Below are positions 24,448 to 33,103 of a stretch of 64,000 nucleotides of DNA, one piece after another. The position numbers and the translations under genes were made by a program. The notes below the pieces were generated by a model. It did no database searches. It had not been told where the DNA came from and saw nothing but the letters and a program-made list of their open reading frames with translations. Source of the stretch: Neotamlana sedimentorum (GTDB lineage: Bacteria; Bacteroidota; Bacteroidia; Flavobacteriales; Flavobacteriaceae); contig NZ_JTDW01000002.1 of the NCBI RefSeq assembly GCF_000943565.1, positions 186,001 through 250,000 on the forward strand, in the 5' to 3' direction. How positions within the stretch are numbered: the stretch's first letter is position 1; every line of letters begins with the position of its first letter.

Positions 24448-27400
24448 ATGAAGAAAAAAACTACCCTCGCTCTTCTTGTTTTTTTCACATCCACTTTTAG
24501 TTTATTGTTTGCGCAAAACATTACTGTTAGCGGTAAGGTAACCGACGCCTCTGGTGTACCGTTGCCTGGTGTGAATATTCAAATTAAAGACACAAACCAA
24601 GGCGCTTCAACCAATTTTGATGGTGTTTACAGTATTTCGGCAAAAAACGGCGATGTACTAACATTTTCGTTTATTGGATTTGAAACCAAAGAAGCTGTTG
24701 TTGAAGGTTCAACCTTAAACATAAGCTTAACCGAAAGTACCGATGCTCTCGACGAAGTTGTTGTAACTGCTTTTGGTATTCAAAAGAAAGAAAAATCGCT
24801 TGGTTACTCGGTATCACAGGTAAAAACCGAAGATTTAAATTTAACTGGTAACACCAACCCAATTCTAGCATTGCAAGGTCAGGTTGCGGGCTTACAAATT
24901 AGCAACCCTTCTGGAACTGCTGGTGGTGGTGTAGATATTTTAATTAGAGGTATGTCTTCTATGGATCCTACGCAAAATAACCAACCACTTATTATTTTAG
25001 ATGGTGTTACTTTAAACAACGACACCTTTTCAGGTAGTATTCTGCCTGCGGCTGGAAGTAATGCCTCTGGAAGTAACGAACAATTCTCGTTTGCAAGTAG
25101 AATTGGCGATTTAAATCCCGAAGACATTGAAAGTTTTAGCGTATTAAAAGGTGCTGCTGCTACAGCGCTTTATGGTAGTGCTGGTGCAAACGGTGTGATT
25201 GTAATTTCTACTAAAAAAGGAAAACTAGGAAAACCAAAAATTAATTTAAGTGTTTCTACAACCCTTAGTAATGTTACAAAAGCCCCAGAATTACAAACCG
25301 AATTTAGACAAGGTATTTACGGTGAAACTAACACCTTGTATTTACCAGAAACACAAACTGGATACCAATATATTTCTGGAACATCAAGTTCTGGGCCATA
25401 CAATTGGGGTGTAAGATACTCCGATGATTCCATTTTACAAGATGGTGAAACTTACGATTTATCTAACGATAAATTTTACGACCCTTACGAACTTTTTGAT
25501 ATGGGCGTAAACAAAAATATAAATTTTGATATCTCAGGTGCTACAGAAAAAATAGACTACTATTTTTCGGCTGCAAACTCAAAAACCGATGGTATAATTC
25601 CGTACACCGATTTTGCTAAAACAGCTTTTAGATTTAAAGCTGGTTTTCAAGCTACCGAGAGTTTTAAAATTAACACCTCGATAATGTACACGAAATCGGA
25701 TTCTAGAAAACCAACTGGTGGTGATAAATCTATAATAAGTGCATTAGGTTATTGGTCGCCAACTTTTCCAATAAACGATTTTTTAAATGCTGATGGATCT
25801 GCTAGAAACCCTTATCCAGGATGGATAGACAACCCAAAATACAATGCCTATATTAGTGGTTTAACCGAAGACACTAACCGCTGGTTAGGTAACTTAAATT
25901 TAAACTGGACACCAAAAGAATGGTTCAATTTAAACTACACAGCTCAGGTTGATAATTACACAACTTTACTTAATCGTTTTGTACCACCAGAATTAGATGC
26001 TGGATCTCAAGTAAACGGCTTTATTGTAGATCAAGTTTACGATTTTATGGGATTAGAGTCTAACTTACTAGCAACCTTCACAAAAGATATTTCAGAAAAA
26101 CTATCGGCTTCTTTACTTGTAGGTAACTCGATTAGAGATTTTAAAAGAACATCGTATAGAATGTATGGGCAAAACTTAAATATTCCTCATTTTAATCATA
26201 TGAGTAATGCTCAAGAAAACTTTTCTATTTCCAATTATGTTGCCCAAACAAGAACAGTTGGTGTTTTTGGAGAATTTAAACTCGATTACGACGACAAATT
26301 ATTCCTTTCTGTTACCGGACGAAACGATTGGTCTTCAACTCTACCTATCGAAAACAATTCTTATTTCTACCCATCGGTTAGTTTAGCTTATAACATTCAA
26401 AGTTTATTTGGAAATAACGATATTTTTAGCTTTGGTAAGCTTAGGTTATCTTACGCTCAAGTGGGTAACGACACATCGTTTGGACAAACCGGATATTTCT
26501 TTTACCCAGATGCTAATTTCCCTTGGGGAGGCACAGGCGGTTATATTGCCGATAAAACCATTGCAGACCCTAACTTAAAAGCAGAAATGACAAAAGGCTG
26601 GGAATATGGTGCCGATTTACGTTTCTTTAAAAATCGCTTAAGAGTAGATTATGCCTACTTTAAAAACGAAGTGCATGATGCTATTTTTGCAACCAATACA
26701 GCACCTTCAACTTCGGTTACTTCTATTAGAAGAAATGCAGGTTTATACGAAACTAGCGGTCATGAACTTTTAATAAGTGGCGATTTAATAAAATCGGAAG
26801 ATTTAAACATCTCCTTAATTTATAACTTTAGTAAAAACCAAGGAAAAGTAATCGATTTACCAGAGGAAGTACCTTATATTAATTTCTCTACCGACCTTAC
26901 TGGTGCCTATTTATATTTACAACCAAGAGAAGGCGATAACATTGGTGCTATTTATGGTTATAATTATGACAGAACTGAAGATGGAGAACTAATAATTGAT
27001 TCTTCCATTGGATTGCCAACCACAACAATAACCGACGAAAAAAGAGTTATTGTAGGTGATGCAACACCAGATTTTGTAATGAGTTTAGGAAGCAACATTA
27101 AATGGAAAAACTTTGCTTTTAATTTTATGTTTGAATGGAAAAAAGGTGGCGATAAATACTCTTGGCAACGTTATATTTTAAATCGTATGGGACAATCGGA
27201 ATTTACCATGCAATTTAGAGAAGGCGATGGCCAATACCTTTTCGATGGTGTTATGGAAGATCCAAACAATCCTGGAACTTATATACCTAACACTACAGTT
27301 GCCGATTTCTCACCAGAATCTGTTACAGGATATAGAATGTTTAACTGGACTGCTTACGGACGTAGAACGGCAGAAAACCTATTACAAGACGCCTCTTGGG

Positions 27401-27636
27401 TAAAAATAAGAAGTCTTGGTTTTAGCTACAGCATTAACGCTTCTGTTTTAGAAAAATTACACCTTAGTAATTTCGAACTTAGCGCAAATTTAAATAACAT
27501 TTTACTGTGGACACCTTTTGATGGTTTCGATCCTGAAGGAAGCGATTACTCTGCAGGTAGCAATAAATACGGATTTACGGGTAGAGGAATTCCTTTAACC
27601 GAAAACTATTCATTTGGTTTAACTATAGGATTTTAA
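24448..27636 (+). CDS. SusC/RagA TonB-linked outer membrane protein
   Basis: 1062 residues from ATG 24448; a GTG at 24421 would add nine residues before the signal peptide. Order of parts: signal peptide (ALLVFFTSTFSLLFAQ), a CarboxypepD_reg-like domain (ITVSGKVTDASGVPLPGVNI...), the TonB-box/plug junction (ALDEVVVTAFGIQKKEKSLG), the plug with the SusC motif LIILDGVTLNND and LKGAAATALYGSAGANGVI, then the 22-strand barrel ending ENYSFGLTIGF. It imports a glycan or other nutrient together with the SusD-like lipoprotein directly downstream. It lacks a degradative-enzyme neighbourhood, so the substrate is unknown. It is probably regulated by the divergent DeoR. Confidence 0.95.
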   Translation: MKKKTTLALLVFFTSTFSLLFAQNITVSGKVTDASGVPLPGVNIQIKDTNQGASTNFDGVYSISAKNGDVLTFSFIGFETKEAVVEGSTLNISLTESTDALDEVVVTAFGIQKKEKSLGYSVSQVKTEDLNLTGNTNPILALQGQVAGLQISNPSGTAGGGVDILIRGMSSMDPTQNNQPLIILDGVTLNNDTFSGSILPAAGSNASGSNEQFSFASRIGDLNPEDIESFSVLKGAAATALYGSAGANGVIVISTKKGKLGKPKINLSVSTTLSNVTKAPELQTEFRQGIYGETNTLYLPETQTGYQYISGTSSSGPYNWGVRYSDDSILQDGETYDLSNDKFYDPYELFDMGVNKNINFDISGATEKIDYYFSAANSKTDGIIPYTDFAKTAFRFKAGFQATESFKINTSIMYTKSDSRKPTGGDKSIISALGYWSPTFPINDFLNADGSARNPYPGWIDNPKYNAYISGLTEDTNRWLGNLNLNWTPKEWFNLNYTAQVDNYTTLLNRFVPPELDAGSQVNGFIVDQVYDFMGLESNLLATFTKDISEKLSASLLVGNSIRDFKRTSYRMYGQNLNIPHFNHMSNAQENFSISNYVAQTRTVGVFGEFKLDYDDKLFLSVTGRNDWSSTLPIENNSYFYPSVSLAYNIQSLFGNNDIFSFGKLRLSYAQVGNDTSFGQTGYFFYPDANFPWGGTGGYIADKTIADPNLKAEMTKGWEYGADLRFFKNRLRVDYAYFKNEVHDAIFATNTAPSTSVTSIRRNAGLYETSGHELLISGDLIKSEDLNISLIYNFSKNQGKVIDLPEEVPYINFSTDLTGAYLYLQPREGDNIGAIYGYNYDRTEDGELIIDSSIGLPTTTITDEKRVIVGDATPDFVMSLGSNIKWKNFAFNFMFEWKKGGDKYSWQRYILNRMGQSEFTMQFREGDGQYLFDGVMEDPNNPGTYIPNTTVADFSPESVTGYRMFNWTAYGRRTAENLLQDASWVKIRSLGFSYSINASVLEKLHLSNFELSANLNNILLWTPFDGFDPEGSDYSAGSNKYGFTGRGIPLTENYSFGLTIGF

Positions 27637-27647
27637 AAAATAGCATT

Positions 27648-29126
27648 ATGAAAAATAAAATAAAACATATACTCCTTTTAGTTTTACTAACTACAGGAAT
27701 TTATAGTTGTGAAGACTATTTAGATGTAAATACGCCTTCGAGTGCTCAAACCGAAGATGCGCTTGATATGAAAGATATAATTGGGCCTGTAATGTTTAAC
27801 ACTGTTTATGCATTTTACTATGCCGAATTATCGTACGGAAACTATACGCAATATTTCGGTTCGTACGGTTACGGTGCTGCTGGACTTACAAGTACCTCTG
27901 CCACTTGGTCTAACATTTACACCGAGGGACTTCCAAATATTGAAGTATTAAAAGCCAAAGCCGATGCACAAGGCGCTATACATTACAAAGCGGTAATTAA
28001 AATACTCGAAGCCGTAAATTTAAGCTTAGCCGTAGAATGTTGGGGCGATGTACCGTATTCTGAAATTGGTGATGCCTTTACATATCCTTACCCAAAATTA
28101 GACGATGGCGAAACCGTTTATACCGAAGCTTTAAATATACTTAATGAAGCCATTTCTGATTTAGAAGGCCCAGACAATTCTCAAATTTTAATGGGAGCCG
28201 AAGATTTATTTTACGATGGCGATTTCGATAAATGGTTACGTGCTGCATATACCTTTAAGGCACGCATGCAGTTAAAACTTATAAATACAGGCGGTGCTAC
28301 TGCTAGCGATGTTTTAGTTTCAATTAATAAGGGTTTCACTTCTAACAACGATAACATCATGTTAGAATTTCCAGAAGGCGAACTTAACCCGTATTACTCC
28401 ACCAATATTTTAGCGCGTAACACATCAAACTTTTATCGCGCACCTAACGACCAAATAGTTAGCATGATGAATGGTACCTCGTACCCTTTTGAAAGTGGCG
28501 TTGTTGAAATAGACCCAAGACTTCCTGAGTTTTTCGAAAACGAAGGTGAACCAGGAGATCCTTGGAGAGGGTTTATGAATGGTGGTACAGGCGAATCATC
28601 TGATGGAGAAGATGGAAATACATTCTATAAAGATGGTGGTTACCACACCAGTGCTACATCGCCATTAATTTTAATGACCTATGCTGAAGCGATGTTTATA
28701 AAAGCTGAAGCTGAGTTTTTAGCCAATGGCGGCACAACAACAAGCACAGGAACTACAACCGCTGGTTACAACGCTTATTTAGCTGGAATTGAAGCCAGCA
28801 TGGATGAAATTGGTGTTAATGGTACAGATTACCTCGCCGATACGGCTGTTGCTGTTGGTGAAGCCGGATTAATGCTTAACCACATTATGAAAGAAAAATA
28901 CATTGCCAATTTTCATAACGTTGAAACTTACAATGACATGAGACGTTACGATTTCTCAGCAGATGTCTTTAAAGATTTAGCGCTTCGTTTAGAGGAAGAT
29001 TCTGCAAGTGAATACTTAGGTAAATGGTTCAGACGATCTATTTACCCTTCTTCTGAAACAAACTCCAATGAAAATATAACCTACGACGAAACTACTTCAA
29101 TTACCAATATTTGGCTTTTTGAGTGA
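27648..29126 (+). CDS. SusD/RagB-type nutrient-binding lipoprotein
   Basis: 492 residues. Signal and lipobox LLTTGIYSCEDYLDVN (C near residue 21). The SusD-like_2 subgroup pattern appears in LEAVNLSLAVECWGDVPYSE, YPKLDDGETVYTEALNILNE and EAMFIKAEAEFLANGG. It caps the SusC barrel and binds the substrate at the cell surface. It lies 11 bases after susC, so the pair is one operon ended by the terminator at 29150-29182. A threonine-rich linker (NGGTTTSTGTTTAG) is likely surface-exposed. Confidence 0.92.
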   Translation: MKNKIKHILLLVLLTTGIYSCEDYLDVNTPSSAQTEDALDMKDIIGPVMFNTVYAFYYAELSYGNYTQYFGSYGYGAAGLTSTSATWSNIYTEGLPNIEVLKAKADAQGAIHYKAVIKILEAVNLSLAVECWGDVPYSEIGDAFTYPYPKLDDGETVYTEALNILNEAISDLEGPDNSQILMGAEDLFYDGDFDKWLRAAYTFKARMQLKLINTGGATASDVLVSINKGFTSNNDNIMLEFPEGELNPYYSTNILARNTSNFYRAPNDQIVSMMNGTSYPFESGVVEIDPRLPEFFENEGEPGDPWRGFMNGGTGESSDGEDGNTFYKDGGYHTSATSPLILMTYAEAMFIKAEAEFLANGGTTTSTGTTTAGYNAYLAGIEASMDEIGVNGTDYLADTAVAVGEAGLMLNHIMKEKYIANFHNVETYNDMRRYDFSADVFKDLALRLEEDSASEYLGKWFRRSIYPSSETNSNENITYDETTSITNIWLFE

Positions 29127-29149
29127 TAGTTAATTTTTTAATAGCAAGT

Positions 29150-29182
29150 AAAACCTCAGCAAAAATGCTGAGGTTTTTTTTA
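29150..29182 (+). terminator. Terminator after the susCD operon
   Basis: Perfect 11-bp stem AAAACCTCAGC (29150-29160)/GCTGAGGTTTT (29167-29177), followed by a T-tract. It also lies at the convergent end of the AONS-like gene and may serve both. Confidence 0.88.
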
Positions 29183-29184
29183 AA

Positions 29185-30207
29185 TTAAAAACTTAATACC
29201 TGCTTCAAATTTAATAAATCGGTCTTAGTATGGTTTGCAGTAATAACAATACGACTCATTACGTTTTTATACGTAGGGTATTTAAAATTTGTAATTACCA
29301 TATTTTCATTTAATAACTTCTGATAAAACGTTGCTTCTTCAGAATAAATAACTGGATAATTTTTATTGAATTTTAATGCTTCGGAAGGTTTAAAATCTTC
29401 AAACAAAAAACATAAATTTTCTTTCAATTTAGCTTGCTGAGATTTTATAATATCCTGAGATTTTAAATAAGCATATAAATACGCCGAATTTGTACAAGAC
29501 GACGATACAAACAGCGGTTCGTTTTTAATAGCTTCAACAACATTTTCATCGGCAGCAATAACTCCGCCCGATAATCCTAAGGCTTTCCCTAAGGACGACA
29601 CCATTATTTTTTGATGTAAACAAGAATTATTTATACTATTAAAAACACCTGTACCATTTTTACCCATAATACCAAGACTATGAGACTCATCGACAACCAA
29701 AATTACTTTTTTTGATTTTGAAATATTTTGAAGAAAATTAAAATTTGTAGCTTCTACTTCTAAACCTAAAATAGCATCTGTAGTAATAACAACATGTTCT
29801 TCGGTGTTGTTTAATAAATTTGGATGCAACTTGTTGTCTTGAAAAATAGATACACTTTTTTCGTGCAAAATAGCGGGGTGTGTTTTTGGATAATGATAAA
29901 ACACATAATTTTTTTTAGAAAAATGCTGTAAAACTAATTTTCCGGCTAAAGTTCCAGACGATGTGGTTACCGCTGCTTCTGCACCAATTTGTTCTGCAAA
30001 AAGTGTTTCGGATTCATTAAAAATAGAAAGTTTAATGTTGGAATTTCTTGAGCTTCCGTAAAACGATCCCCATTTTTGTAAACCTTCAGCTAAATATTCT
30101 AAAAATTTTGGATGCGTTGGCAAGCCTAAATAAGCAGTTCCACCAAAATACAAATAGTCTTTACCATCAATATTTATAAGCCTATCTGGAAACTCATTTA
30201 CAATCAT
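29185..30207 (-). CDS. PLP-dependent alpha-oxoamine-synthase-like enzyme
   Basis: 340 residues. The fold-type I aminotransferase pattern of the BioF/KBL family is visible: YLYFGGTAYLGLPTHPKF at the start, WGSFYGSSRNSNI, the PLP-contacting aspartate and histidine in LVVDESHSLGIMG, and the Schiff-base lysine in SSLGKALGLSGGVIA. True AONS proteins are about 390 residues; this one is shorter and lacks part of the C-terminal domain. It stands 4 bases after a dipeptide epimerase gene and is co-transcribed with it, so it may take part in cell-wall amino-acid recycling rather than biotin synthesis; that is inference. Confidence 0.75.
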   Translation of the reverse strand: MIVNEFPDRLINIDGKDYLYFGGTAYLGLPTHPKFLEYLAEGLQKWGSFYGSSRNSNIKLSIFNESETLFAEQIGAEAAVTTSSGTLAGKLVLQHFSKKNYVFYHYPKTHPAILHEKSVSIFQDNKLHPNLLNNTEEHVVITTDAILGLEVEATNFNFLQNISKSKKVILVVDESHSLGIMGKNGTGVFNSINNSCLHQKIMVSSLGKALGLSGGVIAADENVVEAIKNEPLFVSSSCTNSAYLYAYLKSQDIIKSQQAKLKENLCFLFEDFKPSEALKFNKNYPVIYSEEATFYQKLLNENMVITNFKYPTYKNVMSRIVITANHTKTDLLNLKQVLSF

Positions 30208-30211
30208 ACAT

Positions 30212-31222
30212 TTAAATTAGCGTAACTCCAACCCCGTTTTTTTCACTGTATTTAATAACGCCATCGGTTATGGTAACTCCCTTTGCAATATCTTCGGCAA
30301 GTAATAAAGCGCCATCCATATCTACATAATCGAGCAATGGCAATAAGTGCGCAATGGCCGAAATACCAACCGACGATTCTGTCATGCAACCCACCATGGT
30401 TTTCATACCCAAACTTTTAGCTTGATTAAGCATGCGTCGTGCAGGTGTTAATCCGCCACATTTTACCAATTTTACATTAACACCATGAAAATGATTGTGG
30501 CATTTTGCAACATCGGCTTCAATTTGGCAACTTTCGTCGGCAATAACAGGTAAAACCGAGGTTTCGAATACTTTTTTATGGCCATCCCAATCATCGGCTT
30601 TTAAGGGTTGTTCTAAAAATTCAACACCTAATTTTTTTAATTCAATAGCGTTTTTAATGGTTTCATCTACGGTCCACCCGCAGTTAGCATCAATTCTAAA
30701 AACCGCATCGGTATGCTTACGAAGTTCGGTTACTATTTTAATGTCTTCTTTGGTGCCCAATTTTATTTTATAAATTGGCCATGGTAGTTCTTTCATTTTA
30801 GACACCATTTTTTCAACGGTATCAATGCCAATAGTATAATCGGTTAACGGATTATTTTCGGTACTGTATCCCCAAAGTTCGTAAAGTTTTTTGCCTTGTT
30901 TTTGAGCGTACAAATCGTTAAAAGCTAAATCTAAAGCACAAAGCGCAAACATGTTGTTTTTAAGCAACGGATAAAATACTTCCCAAAACTGTTCTGGAGT
31001 TTTATTTTTATGCGCTTGAATCTCTGGAATTAAAGCCGAAATAGCATCGCGCATTTTTTCAACCGTGATATTGTAATATGGATTAGAAGTAGCTTCTCCC
31101 AAACCAGAAAAACCATCGTCGTTCAACTGCACAATTAATGATGGTTGCACATCGTGCGACTCGCGCGAAATGGTAAATGTATGTTTTAATTTAAGCTGGT
31201 AAGGTTTTAATATAACCTCCAT
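30212..31222 (-). CDS. L-Ala-D/L-Glu dipeptide epimerase
   Basis: 336 residues, enolase superfamily, muconate-lactonising subgroup. The capping domain is followed by the barrel with the catalytic K-x-K in PIYKIKLGTKED. The metal ligands are in FRIDANCGWTVDE, EFLEQPLKADDWD and VIADESCQIEAD, and the second catalytic lysine is in VNVKLVKCGGLTPARR. These features are those of L-Ala-D/L-Glu epimerases, which recycle murein peptides. It is paired with the AONS-like enzyme. Specificity could differ in detail. Confidence 0.87.
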   Translation of the reverse strand: MEVILKPYQLKLKHTFTISRESHDVQPSLIVQLNDDGFSGLGEATSNPYYNITVEKMRDAISALIPEIQAHKNKTPEQFWEVFYPLLKNNMFALCALDLAFNDLYAQKQGKKLYELWGYSTENNPLTDYTIGIDTVEKMVSKMKELPWPIYKIKLGTKEDIKIVTELRKHTDAVFRIDANCGWTVDETIKNAIELKKLGVEFLEQPLKADDWDGHKKVFETSVLPVIADESCQIEADVAKCHNHFHGVNVKLVKCGGLTPARRMLNQAKSLGMKTMVGCMTESSVGISAIAHLLPLLDYVDMDGALLLAEDIAKGVTITDGVIKYSEKNGVGVTLI

Positions 31223-31336
31223 AAATAATGTGTTTTTATTTAAAGTGAAGGTACTAAAAATGCTTATTTACACCAATAAAACAAAGGTTAAAAAAAGTGT
31301 TTAACTTTAACAATTTAGCGTTTAAAAATAGAATTA

Positions 31337-32329
31337 TTAAATAAACTGGTAATCGGCAAATTTTTCTTGAACCTCATCAAAAGCAGCGAATACGTCTTTA
31401 GCATCGTCGCTTGTTACCATTTTAGTTCTATATTCCTTAAAGTGCGGTATACCTTTAAAATAATTTGTATAATGCCTTCTGGTTTCAAGTACACCTAGAA
31501 TTTCACCTTTCCAATCGATACTCATTTGCAAATGTTGGCGTGCAGCTTCAACACGTTCTTTCATACTAATTGGAGCTAAATGTTCTCCTGTATTAAAAAA
31601 GTGTTTTACTTGCTTAAAAAACCAGGGATTACCAATACTTGCGCGCCCAATCATACAACCATCTAAGCCGTATTCGTCTCGCATCTCCATAGCACGTTCT
31701 GGCGTGTTTACATCACCGTTTCCAAACACCGGAATATGCATTCGTGGGTTGTTTTTTACTTGAGCTATAGGTTTCCAATCGGCATTTCCTTTATACATTT
31801 GTGCACGTGTACGCCCATGAATTGCAATGGCTTTACAACCAACATCTTGTAAGCGTTCGGCAACCTCAACAATTTTTATAGAATCGTGATCCCAACCTAA
31901 ACGGGTTTTTACCGTAATAGGAATGCTGCTTCGTTTAACCATTTCGGCAGTAAGTTTTTCCATGAGGCACACATCCTTTAAAATACCAGCACCAGCACCT
32001 TTACTTACCACTTTTTTTACCGGACAACCAAAATTTATATCGATTATATCTGGTTTAGATTCTGATACAATATCGATGGTTTGAAGCATACTATCGAGGT
32101 TTGCTCCAAATATTTGGATTCCAACAGGGCGCTCTTTGTCGTAAATATCGAGTTTCATGACGCTTTTTGCAGCATTTCGAATTAAGCCTTCGCTCGATAC
32201 AAATTCGGTATAAACCACATCGGCACCTTGTTCTTTGCACAACTTTCTAAACGGCGGATCGCTAACATCTTCCATTGGTGCTAACAACAACGGAAAATCT
32301 GGAAGTTCTATGTTACCTATTTTTACCAA
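31337..32329 (-). CDS. dusB: tRNA-dihydrouridine synthase DusB
   Basis: 330 residues. An FMN-dependent TIM-barrel enzyme that reduces specific uridines of the tRNA D-loop. Family motifs: LLAPMEDVSDPPFRKLC, the catalytic cysteine in IDINFGCPVKKVV, KTRLGWDHDSI, AIHGRTRAQMYKG and VFGNGDVNTPERA. A short helical domain for tRNA binding follows (residues about 240-330). It is the first gene of a pair with the lipoprotein-type gene 18 bases upstream in transcription order. Confidence 0.95.
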   Translation of the reverse strand: MVKIGNIELPDFPLLLAPMEDVSDPPFRKLCKEQGADVVYTEFVSSEGLIRNAAKSVMKLDIYDKERPVGIQIFGANLDSMLQTIDIVSESKPDIIDINFGCPVKKVVSKGAGAGILKDVCLMEKLTAEMVKRSSIPITVKTRLGWDHDSIKIVEVAERLQDVGCKAIAIHGRTRAQMYKGNADWKPIAQVKNNPRMHIPVFGNGDVNTPERAMEMRDEYGLDGCMIGRASIGNPWFFKQVKHFFNTGEHLAPISMKERVEAARQHLQMSIDWKGEILGVLETRRHYTNYFKGIPHFKEYRTKMVTSDDAKDVFAAFDEVQEKFADYQFI

Positions 32330-32347
32330 AAGCTATTTTTTTAAGTA

Positions 32348-33001
32348 TTAATTTTCAGCAAGTTCTGTGATCTTTTTCTCGTAAAGGTTTTTGCTTTCTA
32401 CAACGGCAACGTTAAGTTCGTCCATAATACCATCTACCCTATCTTCAATGCTTTTCATTTGTCCGTTAATAGAATCGAAAGAATTTAATGCTGCAGCAAC
32501 CTCAAGCGCTTTTACAACCTCGACCGCATCGTTATGTAGCAAACGCAATTTATCAATAGCTTTTGAAGTGTTTGCTAAAGTGCCATTATATTTTGTTTTA
32601 GCTTTGCTAATGGCTTTTAAAAGCGTGTTTTTACTAGCGTCATCACTTAAACTATTGGTTTGCTTTTCCATAGCCGCAAATAGGTTTGAGGCTTTCGCTT
32701 TTAAATCTTCGTACTCTTTATTTAGGTTATTAACGCGTTTATTTACTTTTTCCCAGTCGCCATAAACTTTCGCAAACTCTTTATCTTCGTTTTTAGCGTC
32801 TTCTAATGCGCTTTTTAATGCTCCTAAAGACGATAATCCTTTGGTAACATTTTTATTAGCATTGTCCTTTTTGTTTTCAAATTTTGAAACTTGTGATTTA
32901 AATTGATCTTTAAGTCTTATTAAATCTTCCGGACTTTTATTTTTCCAACAAGAAGTTACAATAAATAAAACGAATACAAGCGCAATAGCTTTTTTAACCA
33001 T
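32348..33001 (-). CDS. Coiled-coil lipoprotein, unknown function
   Basis: 217 residues. Signal peptide with lipobox (KAIALVFVLFIVTSCWKN, C18). The rest is predicted to be nearly all alpha-helical with heptad patterns (SKFENKKDNANKNVTKGLSS, NSLSDDASKNTLLKAISKAK), so it probably forms a periplasmic or surface-facing coiled coil. No family is recognised. It precedes dusB with an 18-base gap; the functional link is unclear. Confidence 0.65.
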   Translation of the reverse strand: MVKKAIALVFVLFIVTSCWKNKSPEDLIRLKDQFKSQVSKFENKKDNANKNVTKGLSSLGALKSALEDAKNEDKEFAKVYGDWEKVNKRVNNLNKEYEDLKAKASNLFAAMEKQTNSLSDDASKNTLLKAISKAKTKYNGTLANTSKAIDKLRLLHNDAVEVVKALEVAAALNSFDSINGQMKSIEDRVDGIMDELNVAVVESKNLYEKKITELAEN

Positions 33002-33103
33002 AATTGTTAAATGAGTTTATTTGCGCAAAACTACAGCTTTTATCTATATTAATAAAAACAGAAATTAAGTATCTATAAATCAATACATAATTGAAGAAAG
33101 AAA

